Positions 25,809 to 38,900 of a stretch of DNA of 64,000 nt are shown here, piece after piece (within the stretch, counting starts at the first letter, position 1; each line of letters begins with the position of its first letter). Origin of the DNA: Tetrahymena elliotti 4EA (Eukaryota > Ciliophora > Oligohymenophorea > Hymenostomatida > Tetrahymenidae); assembly GCA_000231825.2 (NCBI GenBank), contig JH720293.1:2356001-2420000 (forward strand), in the 5' to 3' direction. Below the pieces are notes generated by a model that was not told the origin of the DNA, made no database searches, and saw nothing but the letters and a program-made list of their open reading frames with translations. A program made the translations under genes and the position numbers.

Positions 25809-27227
25809 AAAAAAAAAAAAAATCTATTTTCAAAAAAGAAACACTAATAAAAAAGTAACTTTCAAAAAATGTAAAATATTTATTGAAACAACATATATAA
25901 ACACATATAATTTAATACTAATCAAAATCAAAATCAAAACTAACTAACTAACTTAATTACTTGCATACATATATATTTGTTTTTAAATCTTCAAAGGCAT
26001 CTTAATAGATAAAAAACTATAAAAAAATCTTACAAACTTATCAGACTAAATAATAAATCATTTCAATTTATATAAACATTTTTTGAGTTCAAGAATATTT
26101 TTTAGAAATATAAAAATATTTTGTAAAACTCAATAAAATATATTGAGAAAGTTCTCAGAAATGTAAAAAAAGATAAATTATTAATATTAAAATTTGATTG
26201 AAAAATATTCTGAATAAAAACTATCATAAAAAATAAATATTTTGTTTGAAATGATAAGATAATTTCCTAAACATTTGAAAAATACATTATCAAACTAAAT
26301 CATTAAATGTTAGAATGATATTTCCGAAAAGTTCAAATTATAATACTTACATAAAGTTAAAAAAAGGGGATAATTTTTTGTAACTAGGGAGAGAAAGATC
26401 CTCACTTTTGTTTATAAGATAGCATTTCAGAAGAATCATTTTAGAAATAACGAAAAAAAAATAAAGGCTTTCTTATAGAGCAAAATTAATAAAGCTAATA
26501 AATTCTTAAATATAGGATTTTAAATATAAAGAGATGGTGGAGATTTAAAATTAAATTAAATAAATCAATTATGCTGAGTCCTCATGGCTTAAAAGCAAAA
26601 TAACTCAAGGGATTTATACTAGAAAATCAGGATAGGGTTTGGGATTGCCTTAAAGTGAGCATATAGCTAATAGAAATATCAAATAATTTTCGTAAGTTAC
26701 ACTTACAAAATCAAGAATATTTGAATATTAATTTGATTCTAACATAATTAATTTTAAAAGACTGCTTAAAGTAGAAAATTATTTATAAAATATCAAAATA
26801 CCTCTGTCTTCTTGTTTTAAGTGCAATATTTAAATCCTTATTTTTATTTTAAGTAAATATTTGAATCAAATGGGTTTCTCTCTTTTTTAAATCAGTAAAC
26901 ATTCATTATTGAGTTTTAGTTTTTTTTTTTCAAATCAAATTAGATTTTTAAATTAAATTTATTGAAAAAAAAATAGAATTGGATTCAGAAAAAATTATTT
27001 TTTTGAAAGAAATATTATTCTAAAAAATAAATTTTGATAATTTTTTTGTCATTTAAAAATTGGCTGACTGAATCATTTTATTATCAAAGAGTAAATTCGA
27101 TTTCAAAAATTCAAAAAAAATATAAGCACAAAAAGTATTTAATTTAATTAATAATAATCAAAAATAAATCATTTAGAATCACAAGATATTTTATTTAAAA
27201 TTATAGTCATCTTCACAATCAGATAAA
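25809..27227. other. Intergenic spacer with one doubtful ORF
   Basis: AT-rich, except for a stretch near 26350-26700 that is open on the plus strand (see the 26315-26965 entry). No RNA or repeat was recognised. Confidence 0.5.
26315..26965 (+). CDS. Doubtful 216-codon open frame
   Basis: Open with TGA as the only stop from ATG 26315 to TGA 26963-26965. The first two thirds have a protein-like composition, for example INYAESSWLKSKITQG and GLGLPQSEHIANRN, while the last third becomes Phe/Leu/Ile/Asn-rich like translated spacer. A GTAAGT at 26693 could be a splice donor that removes that part. No family is recognised. An open frame of this length is unlikely but not excluded by chance in such AT-rich DNA, so treat it as a candidate only. 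Confidence 0.3.
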
Positions 27228-29428
27228 ATGCAAATTAACAAATAAATCAGCTAAGGTGGATTTTAAAATGACTTAATGAAGTAGTATCAATCTTAAGAAA
27301 GGGTTGATCCATCTAATATGCCTTATTAAAAAATGTATTTGAGTTTTTCAGGAGCAATAGAAAGTGGAGAAGTAATTCATTTTTTATTTCACCAAATACA
27401 AACAGATTCTAATGTCTTGCCAATGACTTCCGCCAAATATTATTGAAATTTTGAAAAATTAGTATAAAATTGATGACATTATTTTAAATAAAAGTTTGAT
27501 TCTGAAGATACGTTAATGTGTTAATATGAAATAGCTCATGGAAATAACTTTAGTCCAGTAGATAGTAATGTAAAAAGTTAGCTTGAAATAATACATCTAA
27601 ATGCAATTAAAAATCTATGATTGATCTAATAATGTTTTATAAAAAAAGCAAATATTAGAAGGAAAATCTTAATTTTCTGTTTCAAATAGTTTATATACAA
27701 GAGATATTGTTTTTAACTTGCCATTTGAAGCTACTTTCTCAACTGATACTCCTTATGGATGGCCATAGTTAGTAGTTTCTGTATTTGGTAAAAACTTCTT
27801 TGGACTTTCAGAAGTGAGAGGATATGGAAGTGTACATATACCCACACAGCCAGGATAGTAAATATTTAATGATAAAAGATAATTTAGATCAAACAATCAT
27901 CCAAATATATTTTAATCTAAGATAAATTATTTAAATTTTTAGGCAAGATACTTAAGCCTTTTATAAAATTAGAGAGATTTTAAAAATAAAATCAATGCCA
28001 AAAAAACAAATAAATAAAAAGAGAAAAATCAATTAAAAATTCTGAAATATTATGTTGATGATTTTTTGAAATATTATAATTGCAAAAATGTTGTTTAAAT
28101 TAGTAATCAGAATTATTAAGTTAATTATAAATATTACTTTTAATTTTTAAATATTTTTCAGTTAAATCACACTATTTTAAACATTGAATATTTCTTTTAA
28201 TCAACGCTTATTTTTTATAAAAGTAATCATTTTACTTAAATGCTACAAAATTTAAAACCAAGCAACCAAAAGAAACTTTAAATCAAACAAATAAACTGTT
28301 TTTTTGTGAACTTTTCTAAAAAATTATCTTTAAATTATTTAAAAAATATCAGATTTAAAATAAATTTTCTTAAACAGCTATAAATTTCATTTCAAACAGT
28401 ACCATCAGACATAAAATTTAAATGTTTATTATTTAAATTTGAATAAAATCTCTTTTACTATTTCAAACCTACAACAAATTTTTTAATTTGATGATTTAAA
28501 ACATATTCCTAAATAACATTAATAATAAATATTCACTTTACAGTAATTATGAGCTTATGAAGAAAAAGATTTAAATATCAATCTTGATTTTAAAGATAAA
28601 TATTTTTGTAATAATCATCTCAAAAAATTTTAAAAAATCAAACAGTGGTTGCTCCAAATTTAGAGAGAATGGCTGTTATTTACTTTTAATCCATAGAGTA
28701 GGAGAAATGATTAATTTAAATATTCTCTTTGCTTGTGTTACTTGATTTTAGATTTATTTATTTCCAATTCACAAGTTGCCTTACTCTAATATTTGTCATT
28801 TAAACAGAAAAAATTAAATGGAAGAATCAATTAATTTCAATTTTTGCTATGATGTAATCTTAATTAAAATTGATTTATTTATTTATTGGGTGATCTGTTT
28901 GATAATTGAAGGAATAATAATTATTGAAGGGTGAAATAAACGTATTTTTTAAAATTAGTCATGAAAGAATAATTAGAGTTTACAGGCCTTTAGCCACAAG
29001 CAAAATCTCGGAAATATTTAGTTTCTTCTCAAAACAAGAAATTAAGTACCATGATGCAAAAAAAGTCATAGCCTATGGAGAAGGAAGAGAAGGTAAAAAG
29101 AATTTTTTATTAAATTAATCATTTAAAAATAAAATTTAAACCTCGAATTCATCAATTGCCAATCTCTTTTGAATCAATTCTTCAAAAATTTTAAACGTAT
29201 TTGATTTGAAAAAATTGAAAGAATAAATAAATGGAATACAATATCTATTAAGAAAATCGATAATGCTTGAAGGGTAATATTAATTTAGCCAAAAGATTTA
29301 AATAATATGAATGTATTTTTGTTATCAATAAATCACTAGAAAAATAAAGTTTTAACAAATGCAAGTAAATATAAAGAATATGCTACTTATTTTCAATATA
29401 ATTTTTAAAAAATGCAAACGATGACTGA
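27228..29428 (+). CDS. B9D1: B9 domain-containing protein 1 (B9D1)
   Basis: B9D1 is a component of the ciliary transition zone (the MKS/B9 module) that gates protein entry into cilia. Exons 27228-27371, 27495-27569, 27649-27857, 28959-29092 and 29253-29428; 245 residues, versus about 204 in human. Family landmarks: LSFSGAIESGE, then LMCQYEIAHGNNF, NLPFEATFSTDTPYGWPQ, VSVFGKNFFG, VRGYGSVHIPTQPG, then after a 1101-nt intron RPLATSKISEIF and KKVIAYGEGRE. The sequence is contiguous with the family across the long intron, so no exon is missing. The start could be Met31 (27318). The last exon was placed by phase and weak similarity (a conserved Gly and hydrophobic strand after GRE) and is the least certain part. 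No frameshift or missing block is seen in the B9 domain. Confidence 0.88.
27858..28958 (+). other. Unusually long intron of B9D1
   Basis: 1101 nt between donor GTAAAT (27858) and acceptor ATTAG (ending 28958), roughly ten times the typical intron here. AT-rich, no gene recognised inside. An acceptor-like TTTTTAG at about 27940 could serve a minor splice form, but it would open a frame with no B9 similarity. Confidence 0.75.
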
Positions 29429-32400
29429 GTGTTATCAGAAAAAATTAATTAATTAAAAATATATTTGCCCTACTATGTAATTCCCCAGGTAGAGCAGCTG
29501 CATAATAATAGATAAGAGGAACGAATAGCATTTAGCCAAATAAATAAAAACTAAAATCTTATCAAATATTCTTGGGGAAAGTAAAAACAAACAAAAGAAA
29601 TTAATTAAGTAATGAAAAGCATGATAATGATTATTTCAAGGAAAATAGTTTGAAATACTCCAGTTTCAATAGCTACTAGCAAAATTTATTTTTCTAAATT
29701 ATAAATTTGAATGGCAGACAATTAATTTTACCAGAAATATTAAATATTTAAATATCAAATTTTTTAAACGCATTCAAAATATTTAATGTTTGGAAGATTA
29801 ATCAAATATAACAACATTTTCTATTTTTAAATGTCCTCTATTTCAAAGGCTGTTACTTAAAATTTCAATGGGATGGATCATATTTGGCTATTCGCATGAC
29901 CATATTTATGAATAAGAAGAATTTAATCTTCAAATAGATGTATTTGAGAATAATTTATTTCTTAAATTTAAGTTATAGAAATCCCTATATATCAATCAAA
30001 TATTTTGGATAATTAGTTAGTTAGTTCCCTGTATTTTAATAGTCAAGTTTAATTTGCAATAAAATCTGTGTATTACCCCTTTTTTCTTTTATTTATTAAT
30101 TAATCTAATTATCTTTCTTTTGATAAAAGCAAACTATTTGTTTATTTATTGATTCGCTAGATTTTAAAAATTTCATAAATTCTTCATTAAACAATTTTTT
30201 GCAAATTATCTTTGTCATTCTATTATTGGTGTTTAGCAGCTCTTATTTTTATTAGCATTTGAAAAGAGTAAAAGCAAGAAGTAATAAACATTTTATTTAC
30301 TGTATTATAGGACTTGTGGTCTTGTAAAATATGATTTTTAGTAACCCCAATAAAATCGAATAATTTCTAAGAAAAATACTTTTTGAAAAAGGAACATGTT
30401 TTAAAAAATTAAATTAGATAACCCCTTATTTAATAAGCTGCTTATGCCAACTTTTAAAGAAATTTTTCTATCTAGGAGTAAGCCTATAGCGGACATATAA
30501 GTGATAATATTTAAGTTTTTAAAAACCTGAAAAATTTCAAAATACTTTCAATTCTTAATTTACATTGGAAAAAGTGGGAAATATCAAGAGAGGTTGAAAA
30601 ATAAAAATTCAAAATACTTAATTAATATAGTAGAAGGCAGATGATAAGAGGATTATTATTATTATTACTACTACCTAATATTAATACAAATTTAAAAAAG
30701 AGAAGTATTATAATAGTCGATATTCATTTTTTTTCTTTTTTACAATAAAAGTTACAAGAGTTAAATCTGTAGGCACCATTAAAGTTAAATTCAACGTAAT
30801 GAAGAGAAATTTTAAAAGAGAAGGTTACTCATGATAATACTGAAAAAGAAACTTCGAAATTAGAGGTATGTGTAAGAGAATTTAATAAAGCAAGCTCCAT
30901 CCCCTCTAGATTTGCAAATAGCAAGAAAATAGTATTTTTTAAAAATATCTAGCCAATAAATTAAAACATCTATTACTAATAATTTTGTTTATATATATAT
31001 ATTTTATAATATTTTTATTTTAGTATTTCTCTTTCAGGTAATAAATATATTCCCTCCAAAATATTATTAAATTATTTCTATCAAATACTTTTTTTTTTAT
31101 GTGAATCGCTTTTCTTCTATACACTCGCTCACTCTACTCTATAAGTATTTTTACAATTTTTAAAAAATCTATTTCTTTCCTTAATTAATTGTAATAAAAA
31201 TTCTTTTGTTTTATTGATTTAAAGTATTTTATTAATACAAACTCCTTTTAAAAATAAATCATATGTCTTTTAATTTTTTGCCCATCTCAGGTGAATGTTT
31301 AGAAAATTTTTGTGAACAAAAGCTTAGAAATAAATAGTTGGGTAGTTTTCTACTTTTTGAATATTTTAAATAAAATTCTATATTAAATCTCACCTTTTTC
31401 TACTCTCAAACTTTCACTATTTCAAGCTAATTATTTTAATATTTATTCAAAATAATATTTTCGCCTTCATCAAAGTCTAATCCCTGTGATATTTTTTGGT
31501 TTTCACAAGCTAATCTATTCCAGCATAAATTGGTTTAGAGATAATTAAAATCTACTTCAATAGATACTTTAGATATCCTTGTTTTTCAACCATGGTTAAA
31601 GATTTCGATCCAGTATTACTATTTGATAGAATCCTTAATCTATTCTATATAAAATATAAAAATAAATAATATTTATTAGCAGATATAATTTTACACATTA
31701 CTATGAAGTATTGTTACATAACTTGGTTATGCAATACTAATTCAAAGATACCAGCAATTAATTATTTCGTTTTTTATGAATGAATGTAAAATACTATTTT
31801 TATTATGATGCTTCTTGTCTAATCGCTAATACTGTCATTTTCAAAAGTATTTTTTTAGATATTCATGAAAATGAATATGAAATATTATTAATAGATATGT
31901 ATTTTGGAATAGTTGTGGATCAGTCACTTGTTAATTAGCACATTCTTTTCTATAAAACTCTGACATCTGCAATTACTTAGTGGGTAACTTAAAAAGATTT
32001 TGTAATTTTTAAAAACACATTTGGCTTGAAAAAATAATTAATATCTAAATTGGTTAATATTAATTAATAGACTTAAGATAGATTTTATTTATTTTCAAAT
32101 GAGCTGGATGCCTTTATTGGAATCACTGTATAAGATACGTACTATTTACAATGTAATTTACTTTCATACAGATTTTTATTAATTGAGGCCATTTTTTGGA
32201 AAAAAAGAATAAGATACTTTAAGGGTAAATATCTAAATTTAATGATTATAATATTGTGAAACTTGATTAAAGATACAAAAAAATTATAGAAAAATATATA
32301 TCGTTTTTTAACATATGTAAATGGAGGTTAAAGAGAACTGAATGATTAAAGTTAAGTAAGGTTATTTTTTAATGAAATATATATAAAACATCTAATTACT

Positions 32401-34548
32401 TTGGAAGAGTAAATAGAAGTAATATTTTTAAAGATGTCTCTACTATGTTTTTTCTTTTGTAATTAAATTTGGGAAAAAAGTTAATTCCTTAAAATGCATC
32501 TCTATATAATGATTGAGTAAAATTTGTAAAATATTGAGAGTCGGGAGGTAACTGATTTATTGATTAATTGAAAGGAATTAAACATATGGAAATAAAAACA
32601 TACTGATAAACTTCTTTTGAATTTTATTTAATCAAAAAAAAAACCACAGCAGTCATCAAATAAAATAGAAAGAAAGAAAAAAATTAAATATTTGATCAAC
32701 CGAATAATGCTTTTTTAAAAAAATTTTTAATCAGCCAATTATATTATGATATTTCTAAAGTGTTTATGCGACAATATTTTTTTAAAAAATTCATCTTTAA
32801 ATTAATACAGTAGAAGGAGAATATTTCGCTCATCCCATCTATTTCAAAAGTATTTTTAAATATTTTACAAAATATAGTTTACACTGTAATATCATAAATA
32901 ATCTTAAATATTTTAGATTTCTCTTAGCCTTTTAAAATTAAAAGAGTCTAATCTTCTATTTTTGAAACGAAGCCAATTTTAAATCTATGAAAGTGATTTT
33001 AAACACTTAAGAAAAAGTTACACATACAAGATGATATTTCATATTACTTTTTTGAGGGGCTATTCATTTTTTCAATTTTAAAGTGAATTAAGAACTTCAC
33101 TAGGAAATAAAAAATAATAATCTCTTTGTATATCATTTGTTAATTGTAAGTTAACTCAATCAAATTACATTACATAAAAAGCTTATTATTCTAGCAAAAG
33201 AAAATTTAAAAAAACAGAAGATGAAAATATTAATAAGTGATCAGGTTAATTTTAGATAAAAAATTGAATAAGCTTAATAATATATAATATGAATAATGTA
33301 TGTATGCATAAAAGTAAAGTTTTGAGGATAAAATTTTTTAACATAGATAATTGGTATTAAATTTTAGTCTTTGGTTTAGCTTTGGTGTTTTATAAAAATC
33401 AAGATAAATTTCTAGTTCGTTATTTTTGCTAACATAAAAGTTGCTGTTTTATGTATACTATTGGTTATTACTCTTATTGTTAAATATTTCAGTTTTTTTA
33501 AATATCAAAAAATTAAAAATAATCTTTCTTTCTTTAGAGTTGTCTTTGTCTTTTCTTTCTCCCTTTATTTTTTTCTTCTAATCCATTAGAAAAAACTTTT
33601 CATTAATTGCCTAAAAAGCAATTCTTGAGATAGTTAAGAAAATGTTTTAATTTAGCCAAGGTTATTTTTAAGGAATATTTAAAATTAATGAAAAGCAAGG
33701 TTGGATGAGGCTTAGAGATTAATAACTAATAATCATTCAGGTCAGGCAACTAACTTTAGAAAAACTAGCTAGTTGTGTTATACAGCCTATCATTAAATTT
33801 AACTGATAGCTATGGAGGAAGCTATTTCAAAACAAAAATTTGTAGAGCTTGTGTTATTATTTGGTAAATATGATAAATAGGAAGCTGTTTTATTGAATTC
33901 AGCGCTTTGACTCCATGATTTGCATCGTTATTAAATGAATGTGAAATTTAGCAATAAAGGTATTTTGAATGAATATTAGGATTAAGAAAGTAAAGAAAGT
34001 AAGATAGACAAGTATTGTATAAGATATTTATATAATAATAATTGATTTATTAAATAGAAATTATTTAGAAAATTAGTTTTTATTATAAAGAGGTGTTATC
34101 GAATAAGCGAATGGACTTAGCTAGAGATGTTCACCTCAATAGATAGATTGATTTAATGATTGATTGATTGATTAAGCTGGGGTAGTTTTTTTATTCCTTA
34201 ATTGGATTTATTTTAATATTTAGGATTAATATGTGTTAGTTGTATTTAATAATCAGTAAGTAAGGGGGTGGGTTGCTTATTTAATTTATGAGAAGGTGAT
34301 TAAAGATTAAGTTAGTTAGTTAGTTGGTTAATTTTTGTTAAATTTTTATTATTTTATGCATTCAAGGATATCTTAATATTTATCTAAACTAAAAGTAAAG
34401 AAAAGAAGAGGGGAGGAGTAATTATATTTTGTATTTTATTTCCAAAATATAATCTCTTATGATATGTATGTATGTTTGCATGCACTCCATAAATAATATT
34501 TAGCAGTAGCATGCAAGCAAGCACACATTTTCAAAGTGAAAATTCACT
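29429..34548. other. Long intergenic spacer
   Basis: Five kilobases without a supported gene. Mostly AT-rich, with TTTATT and GATT runs (for example 34157-34174). A 32-codon frame at 33812-33910 has a protein-like composition but no other support. The last kilobase is probably the 3' flank of the gene ending at 34549. Confidence 0.5.
34157..34174. repeat. Short GATT tandem run
   Basis: About four tandem GATT units; a similar GATT run occurs near 37328-37343. Simple sequence of the spacer. Confidence 0.5.
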
Positions 34549-35733
34549 TCAAAATTCGTCTTCAATTTTTATGGAGTTTTCAATTTCTTCATTTTTTACT
34601 TCAAATGACTCCTAAAGTACATTATTTTCTTTATTGCTACTCAAAGTATTTTCGTTTCTAATTTATCTAGATTAGGAGCAATCACTTTCTTCTTCTTCGA
34701 GATCGCATTCTTCTTTACGATTACTGGATTGATTATTTTTTTAATCAATTATTTCGTCTTCATAAGAAGACTCAGATGATTCAGAAGATGAGGAACTTAA
34801 TGCGGATTTTACAACAGCTGAAGAGGTATTATTACCAATTTAACTAAAGATAGGACGAGCAATCAAAGAAGAAGATTTCTTGAGGGATTAAACTTAGGGA
34901 ACAGCAGAGGGACTCATAGCTGGGGATTAACAACTTAAATTATCTTCAATTTATATAGGATTAGATACAGTATCGCAGTATTTCTTAACTTTAATCTTAT
35001 CAAAAAGACGTTATCTGCAGATTTCAATGAGCTCTAATTGTTGATCTTACTTTTTAAGACGGCTTTATTCTTTTACCCATTTTTAGGCGGGACCATCTAC
35101 AAACATCTAAAAGTACTCTGAGGTGATTGCGCTTGTCATAAAATGAACAAGAAGTTGATTATTCATATGATTGGTTTCGAAATCAGTTTTGATTTGTTAA
35201 AGCAATTGTTAATTGTTTTTATGGTAGTATTCACAGTAGCGACGGAATGACTTCAATAAATTCTTGGTAAAGTTAATATGAATTATATTCTTATCATCCC
35301 CGGTTAAGCTTATGCTAGCATTTTATTTGCTAGAAGAGAGGGTAGGACTTTTGAACCCACTGCTTTAGATAACACTATCACAACTTTCTTTGCGGATATT
35401 AGTGAGGACATTATCGCTATCAGCTTTTTTAGCTGAGTTATTACTTTTTTACTTTTTAATCTTCTTTTGGATAGGAGCAATCATTTATATGTTGGGAAGA
35501 TTATTGGTTAACACATTAGTGGATGTGTAGATTGGCTTATCTTATAAAGAAAAGCAGTCATTGTTTCCTAATCCAAAATTGTAATAAGCAAGCTTAGGAG
35601 AGTTTTCTTAGGTGGATTCAGTCATCTAATTATCATTGAGACAGTAAGAGAGAGGTGATTATTGTAAGTGGTTGAGGGAGAAAAGAGATTCTTTGTTGAT
35701 TCCAGGTAATACTTCATCTTCCTTAGCTGACAT
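34549..35733 (-). CDS. Single-exon protein of unknown function, Ser/Glu-rich C-terminus
   Basis: One exon of 395 codons, ATG 35731-35733, TGA 34549-34551; 394 residues. Codon composition is richer in G+C than most neighbours, which suggests a well-expressed gene. The N-terminal ~140 residues are polar, with Lys-rich (KKIKKQK) and Ser-rich patches. Residues about 145-250 look like a folded helical domain: HINFTKNLLKSFRRYCEYY, a QQIKTDFETNHM turn, then AITSEYFQMFVDGPAQKW and a basic helix. The C-terminal third is disordered: a polySer/Glu stretch and EEEESD acidic runs. No signal peptide, membrane segment or catalytic motif. A basic segment plus acidic tail would suit a nuclear protein, but that is speculation; I do not recognise the family. 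Confidence 0.85.
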
Positions 35734-35960
35734 AAACAAAGGTGATTGAAGAGGAGTATTTTAAGTAAGTAGAGGTAATAATAAAGCCTACTAATAAGGA
35801 TTCAATTAGCTCAACCATTAGAGAGTTTAAAGCTAAGGTGAGAGGAGAGGATTTTGGGGATATACTTGTGGAAGAGCCTACATTATTCAAAGAGGGTAGT
35901 AGCGTGTAGGTAGAGTGTGAGTAAGTTAGGTGAGAGAGTTGGTTATTTTGTTTGGGATTG
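35734..35960. other. GC-rich leader region with overlapping open frames
   Basis: Directly upstream of the minus-strand start at 35733 lies a segment far richer in G+C than any other spacer in the window. On the plus strand it is open and looks strikingly protein-like (for example VIEEEYFKQVEVIIKP, EFKAKVRGEDFGDILVEE) but has no ATG. On the minus strand it carries a short upstream ORF that overlaps the main start codon. It may be a structured 5' UTR, a regulatory uORF or an unrecognised exon. Confidence 0.35.
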
Positions 35961-38900
35961 GTATGATAAACAGGAAATATTTCAAATAGGTTAATTTATT
36001 ATTTAATATTTTGTTTTTTGTTTTTTTATTATTTTTAATAATTCCTTTAATAGTTATCTTGCTAACAAAGGTAAAGAGGTTTTACTCTATTTTTAAGTTT
36101 TTTTTTAATTTTTGTTTTTTATTTAATAAAATTTATTATCTAAACACAAAAAGGCCTAAATATTTAAAACTCGTCTCTATGATTGATTGAATCCATTAAG
36201 GTATTTATCAAATCAATAAATACTTTTCTTTAAATTATGTTTTTTTATTCCCCTACCCTTACTTACTAACATAAGAAAAAGTTCATTCAAATTTTTTAAA
36301 AAGCTAGCAAACAACCTTATTTATTTTATAAATTGAATGATATTTTAAATATTCATTTGTATTTAATGTAATGCTTTGATTTTCTTGCTAAATAGACAAA
36401 CTTCATAAATATTTAAAAGTCATTTTAACCCTTTAACTTATCATGCAGCGCTAAGATAAAACTCGCAAAATACTTTAACAAATTATTTAGCTTGAATTAA
36501 TTTTTTTTGATACTTTGATTCTTTGGTCAATCTATTTTTTTACTGAACATATATTATTTTAATGCCCAATAAAATTGAATTAGCTATACTGTATTTCATA
36601 ACGAAACGCGATTTAATAAATACTAATTAATATTATCTATATTATTTGAAATATTATTGACTTTATTATAGGCTGATTATATTTACTTTTAAAATTAATT
36701 AAATAATATATGTCATTCTAAAAAATAAAGCAATCCATAGAGTTATTCATAAAGACAAAAATGAATGATTAAAATTAATAACAGACTCACTTTAGTCATT
36801 AGCTTTCCAATAATATTTAATATTGCAAAGCACTACAGCAAGTAAGCCGTAGATACCTTAAATTGAATCAATTTCATAATTAACGAAAATAATCTATCAA
36901 TTGAAGTGTTGATTTATTCAAGAATTGAATGATTTAGTTTGGTTAGGTTTGTTAAGCACTAACTTAGCCTTATTTTTAAATAAAAAAACAACTCTTTTAA
37001 AAACTCATTAATTTCTTTCCCATTCTTAAATACTAGATTTACTTAAATTACTCTGCTATGCAAAAAAATTTAATATTTGGTTAATTTGTTTCTCACTCTC
37101 CCTCCCCACTAAATATTAAAGGATCGTTTAGATTGATTACGAATCAAAATTATTTGAAAAAAAAATAATGATAAAAGGAAAATAGTTAAAGTTAATTAAA
37201 TAACTAACTCACGCTATCATCTTTTTCAGGCAATTTTAAATTTCAATTTCTTTTTTTTATCTCTTTTATTTAATTTTTGTTTAGTAGTTTTATCAATCAA
37301 TCTACTAATCGATCAGTGAGTCAGTGATTGATTGATTGAGTTTATTTAGTTAATATTTAATCTATATTATTTTGCCTATTTGAAATACTGTGTTTGATTA
37401 TATGCTAATATTCATTTCTAAATAAATTTCGATTGCCTATTCTGTTTTCTTCTTCTAATTTCAATATTATTTATGAAGAATTAGTAAATTAAATAATATT
37501 TTTTCTTATCCTTCTTCATCAATCCATTTTCATTTTTTAATCTCTCTCTCTAAATATGTTATAAAAGGGCTAATATATCTTTTAATTATGCTTTTATCTT
37601 TTCCTCAAAATAGTTTTTTCATTCACCAATCATATCAAAGACTATTTTGGTGATAATTTTGTAAGATTATATTTCTAAATGCCTAAGTTCTAGTTAGTAC
37701 TTTTGATCTTAAAATATTCTATTAGATTATTTGCTTAATATTGTAACAATAAACATTTAGGTTTACCATTTTTGAGGAGAAAAATAGTTTTATTATTCTT
37801 TCATTTTTACTATTGTTGAATTGCCTTGACTAAATGCTTAGTAGCAGTTTTACATTTATATATTTTTATCTGATCCTACTTTCAGAAATTTAAAAAATAA
37901 GAATTAATAGTCTTCAGTATTTTAAAAAAAAAAGAAGCTAGTATAAAATACATCAAATAAGCGTTAAAGCATCTTGTATAAAAATAAAATGATGCACAGC
38001 TTACCAAGCTCTGATAAACACGGCAAGCTCTCAGTAAAAAAACTGAGGCCTGTATAATGCCAGCCTTTTTCATAACTGACTAACATAAATATGCTTGATT
38101 TAAAAAAGAAATATTTCGGATGAAACTTTTTGTATAAATATATGAATGGATGATGAAAAGTTTCTAAAGATATGAAAATAATAAGACTCTATCTAAATTA
38201 AAGCTAATGCCCCTTAAAATAAAAAAAAGAAAGAAAATAAGAAAAAATTAATGATGAGAAAAAGAAAAATAGAAATTAATTACAAATAAAGAGCAAACAT
38301 ATATGTTTATATATATATATATTTTACTGGAGTTTAATTGAGTATTTAGTTTTTTTGTTTATTTTTTGGCGTTGTTGAATGAAGAGAGAGCTACCAAGAA
38401 AGTGATTCTATTTTGTAATAACGCAAATATTACTGACTAAATTAGAGTATTTATTTAATATATTTTATATATGAGATAATTTATATAAGTATTTCTTTTA
38501 GAGCTAAGATTTGAGCTTATTCATTTATTGCCATTTGAATTAAGTACGGTGTTTGGTCTTTGGTCTTTGTAAATGTCTTTTACAAATTGAAAATTTTCTT
38601 ACATTTTTATATAAATTTACAGTATTGCTTTTCTTTTTCCTTCTTTTTCAGTTTACTCTGATTGAAATTGATTTATTTATTGGTTATTCTTGTTATTATT
38701 AGTTATTTTATTCTATTGATAGTATATGCGTTTATAATTAAATAAACGATTACTAATAAGAGCTCCTTTTTTCTTTTTTTCTGTGCTTTCTTTTTTAAAA
38801 ATTTATTCAACAAAGTGAGTCAACCCTAACAATTTTGCTTATGTGAATCTTTTTATTTGCATATTTGAGATTTATTAATTCAGTATGAGTGTAGATTAGT

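Noticed and set aside
27858..28958. Treating the B9D1 gap as two separate genes or a broken gene
   Set aside because: The two halves join in frame at standard GT...AG sites with no residue of the B9 domain missing.
33812..33910. 32-codon plus-strand ORF starting MEEAISKQKF
   Set aside because: Too short to separate from chance without transcript data.
37882..38073. 63-codon minus-strand ORF with a hydrophobic, Cys/Tyr-containing product
   Set aside because: Short, isolated in a 4-kb spacer, no motif or splice context; frames of this length arise easily when TGA is the only stop.
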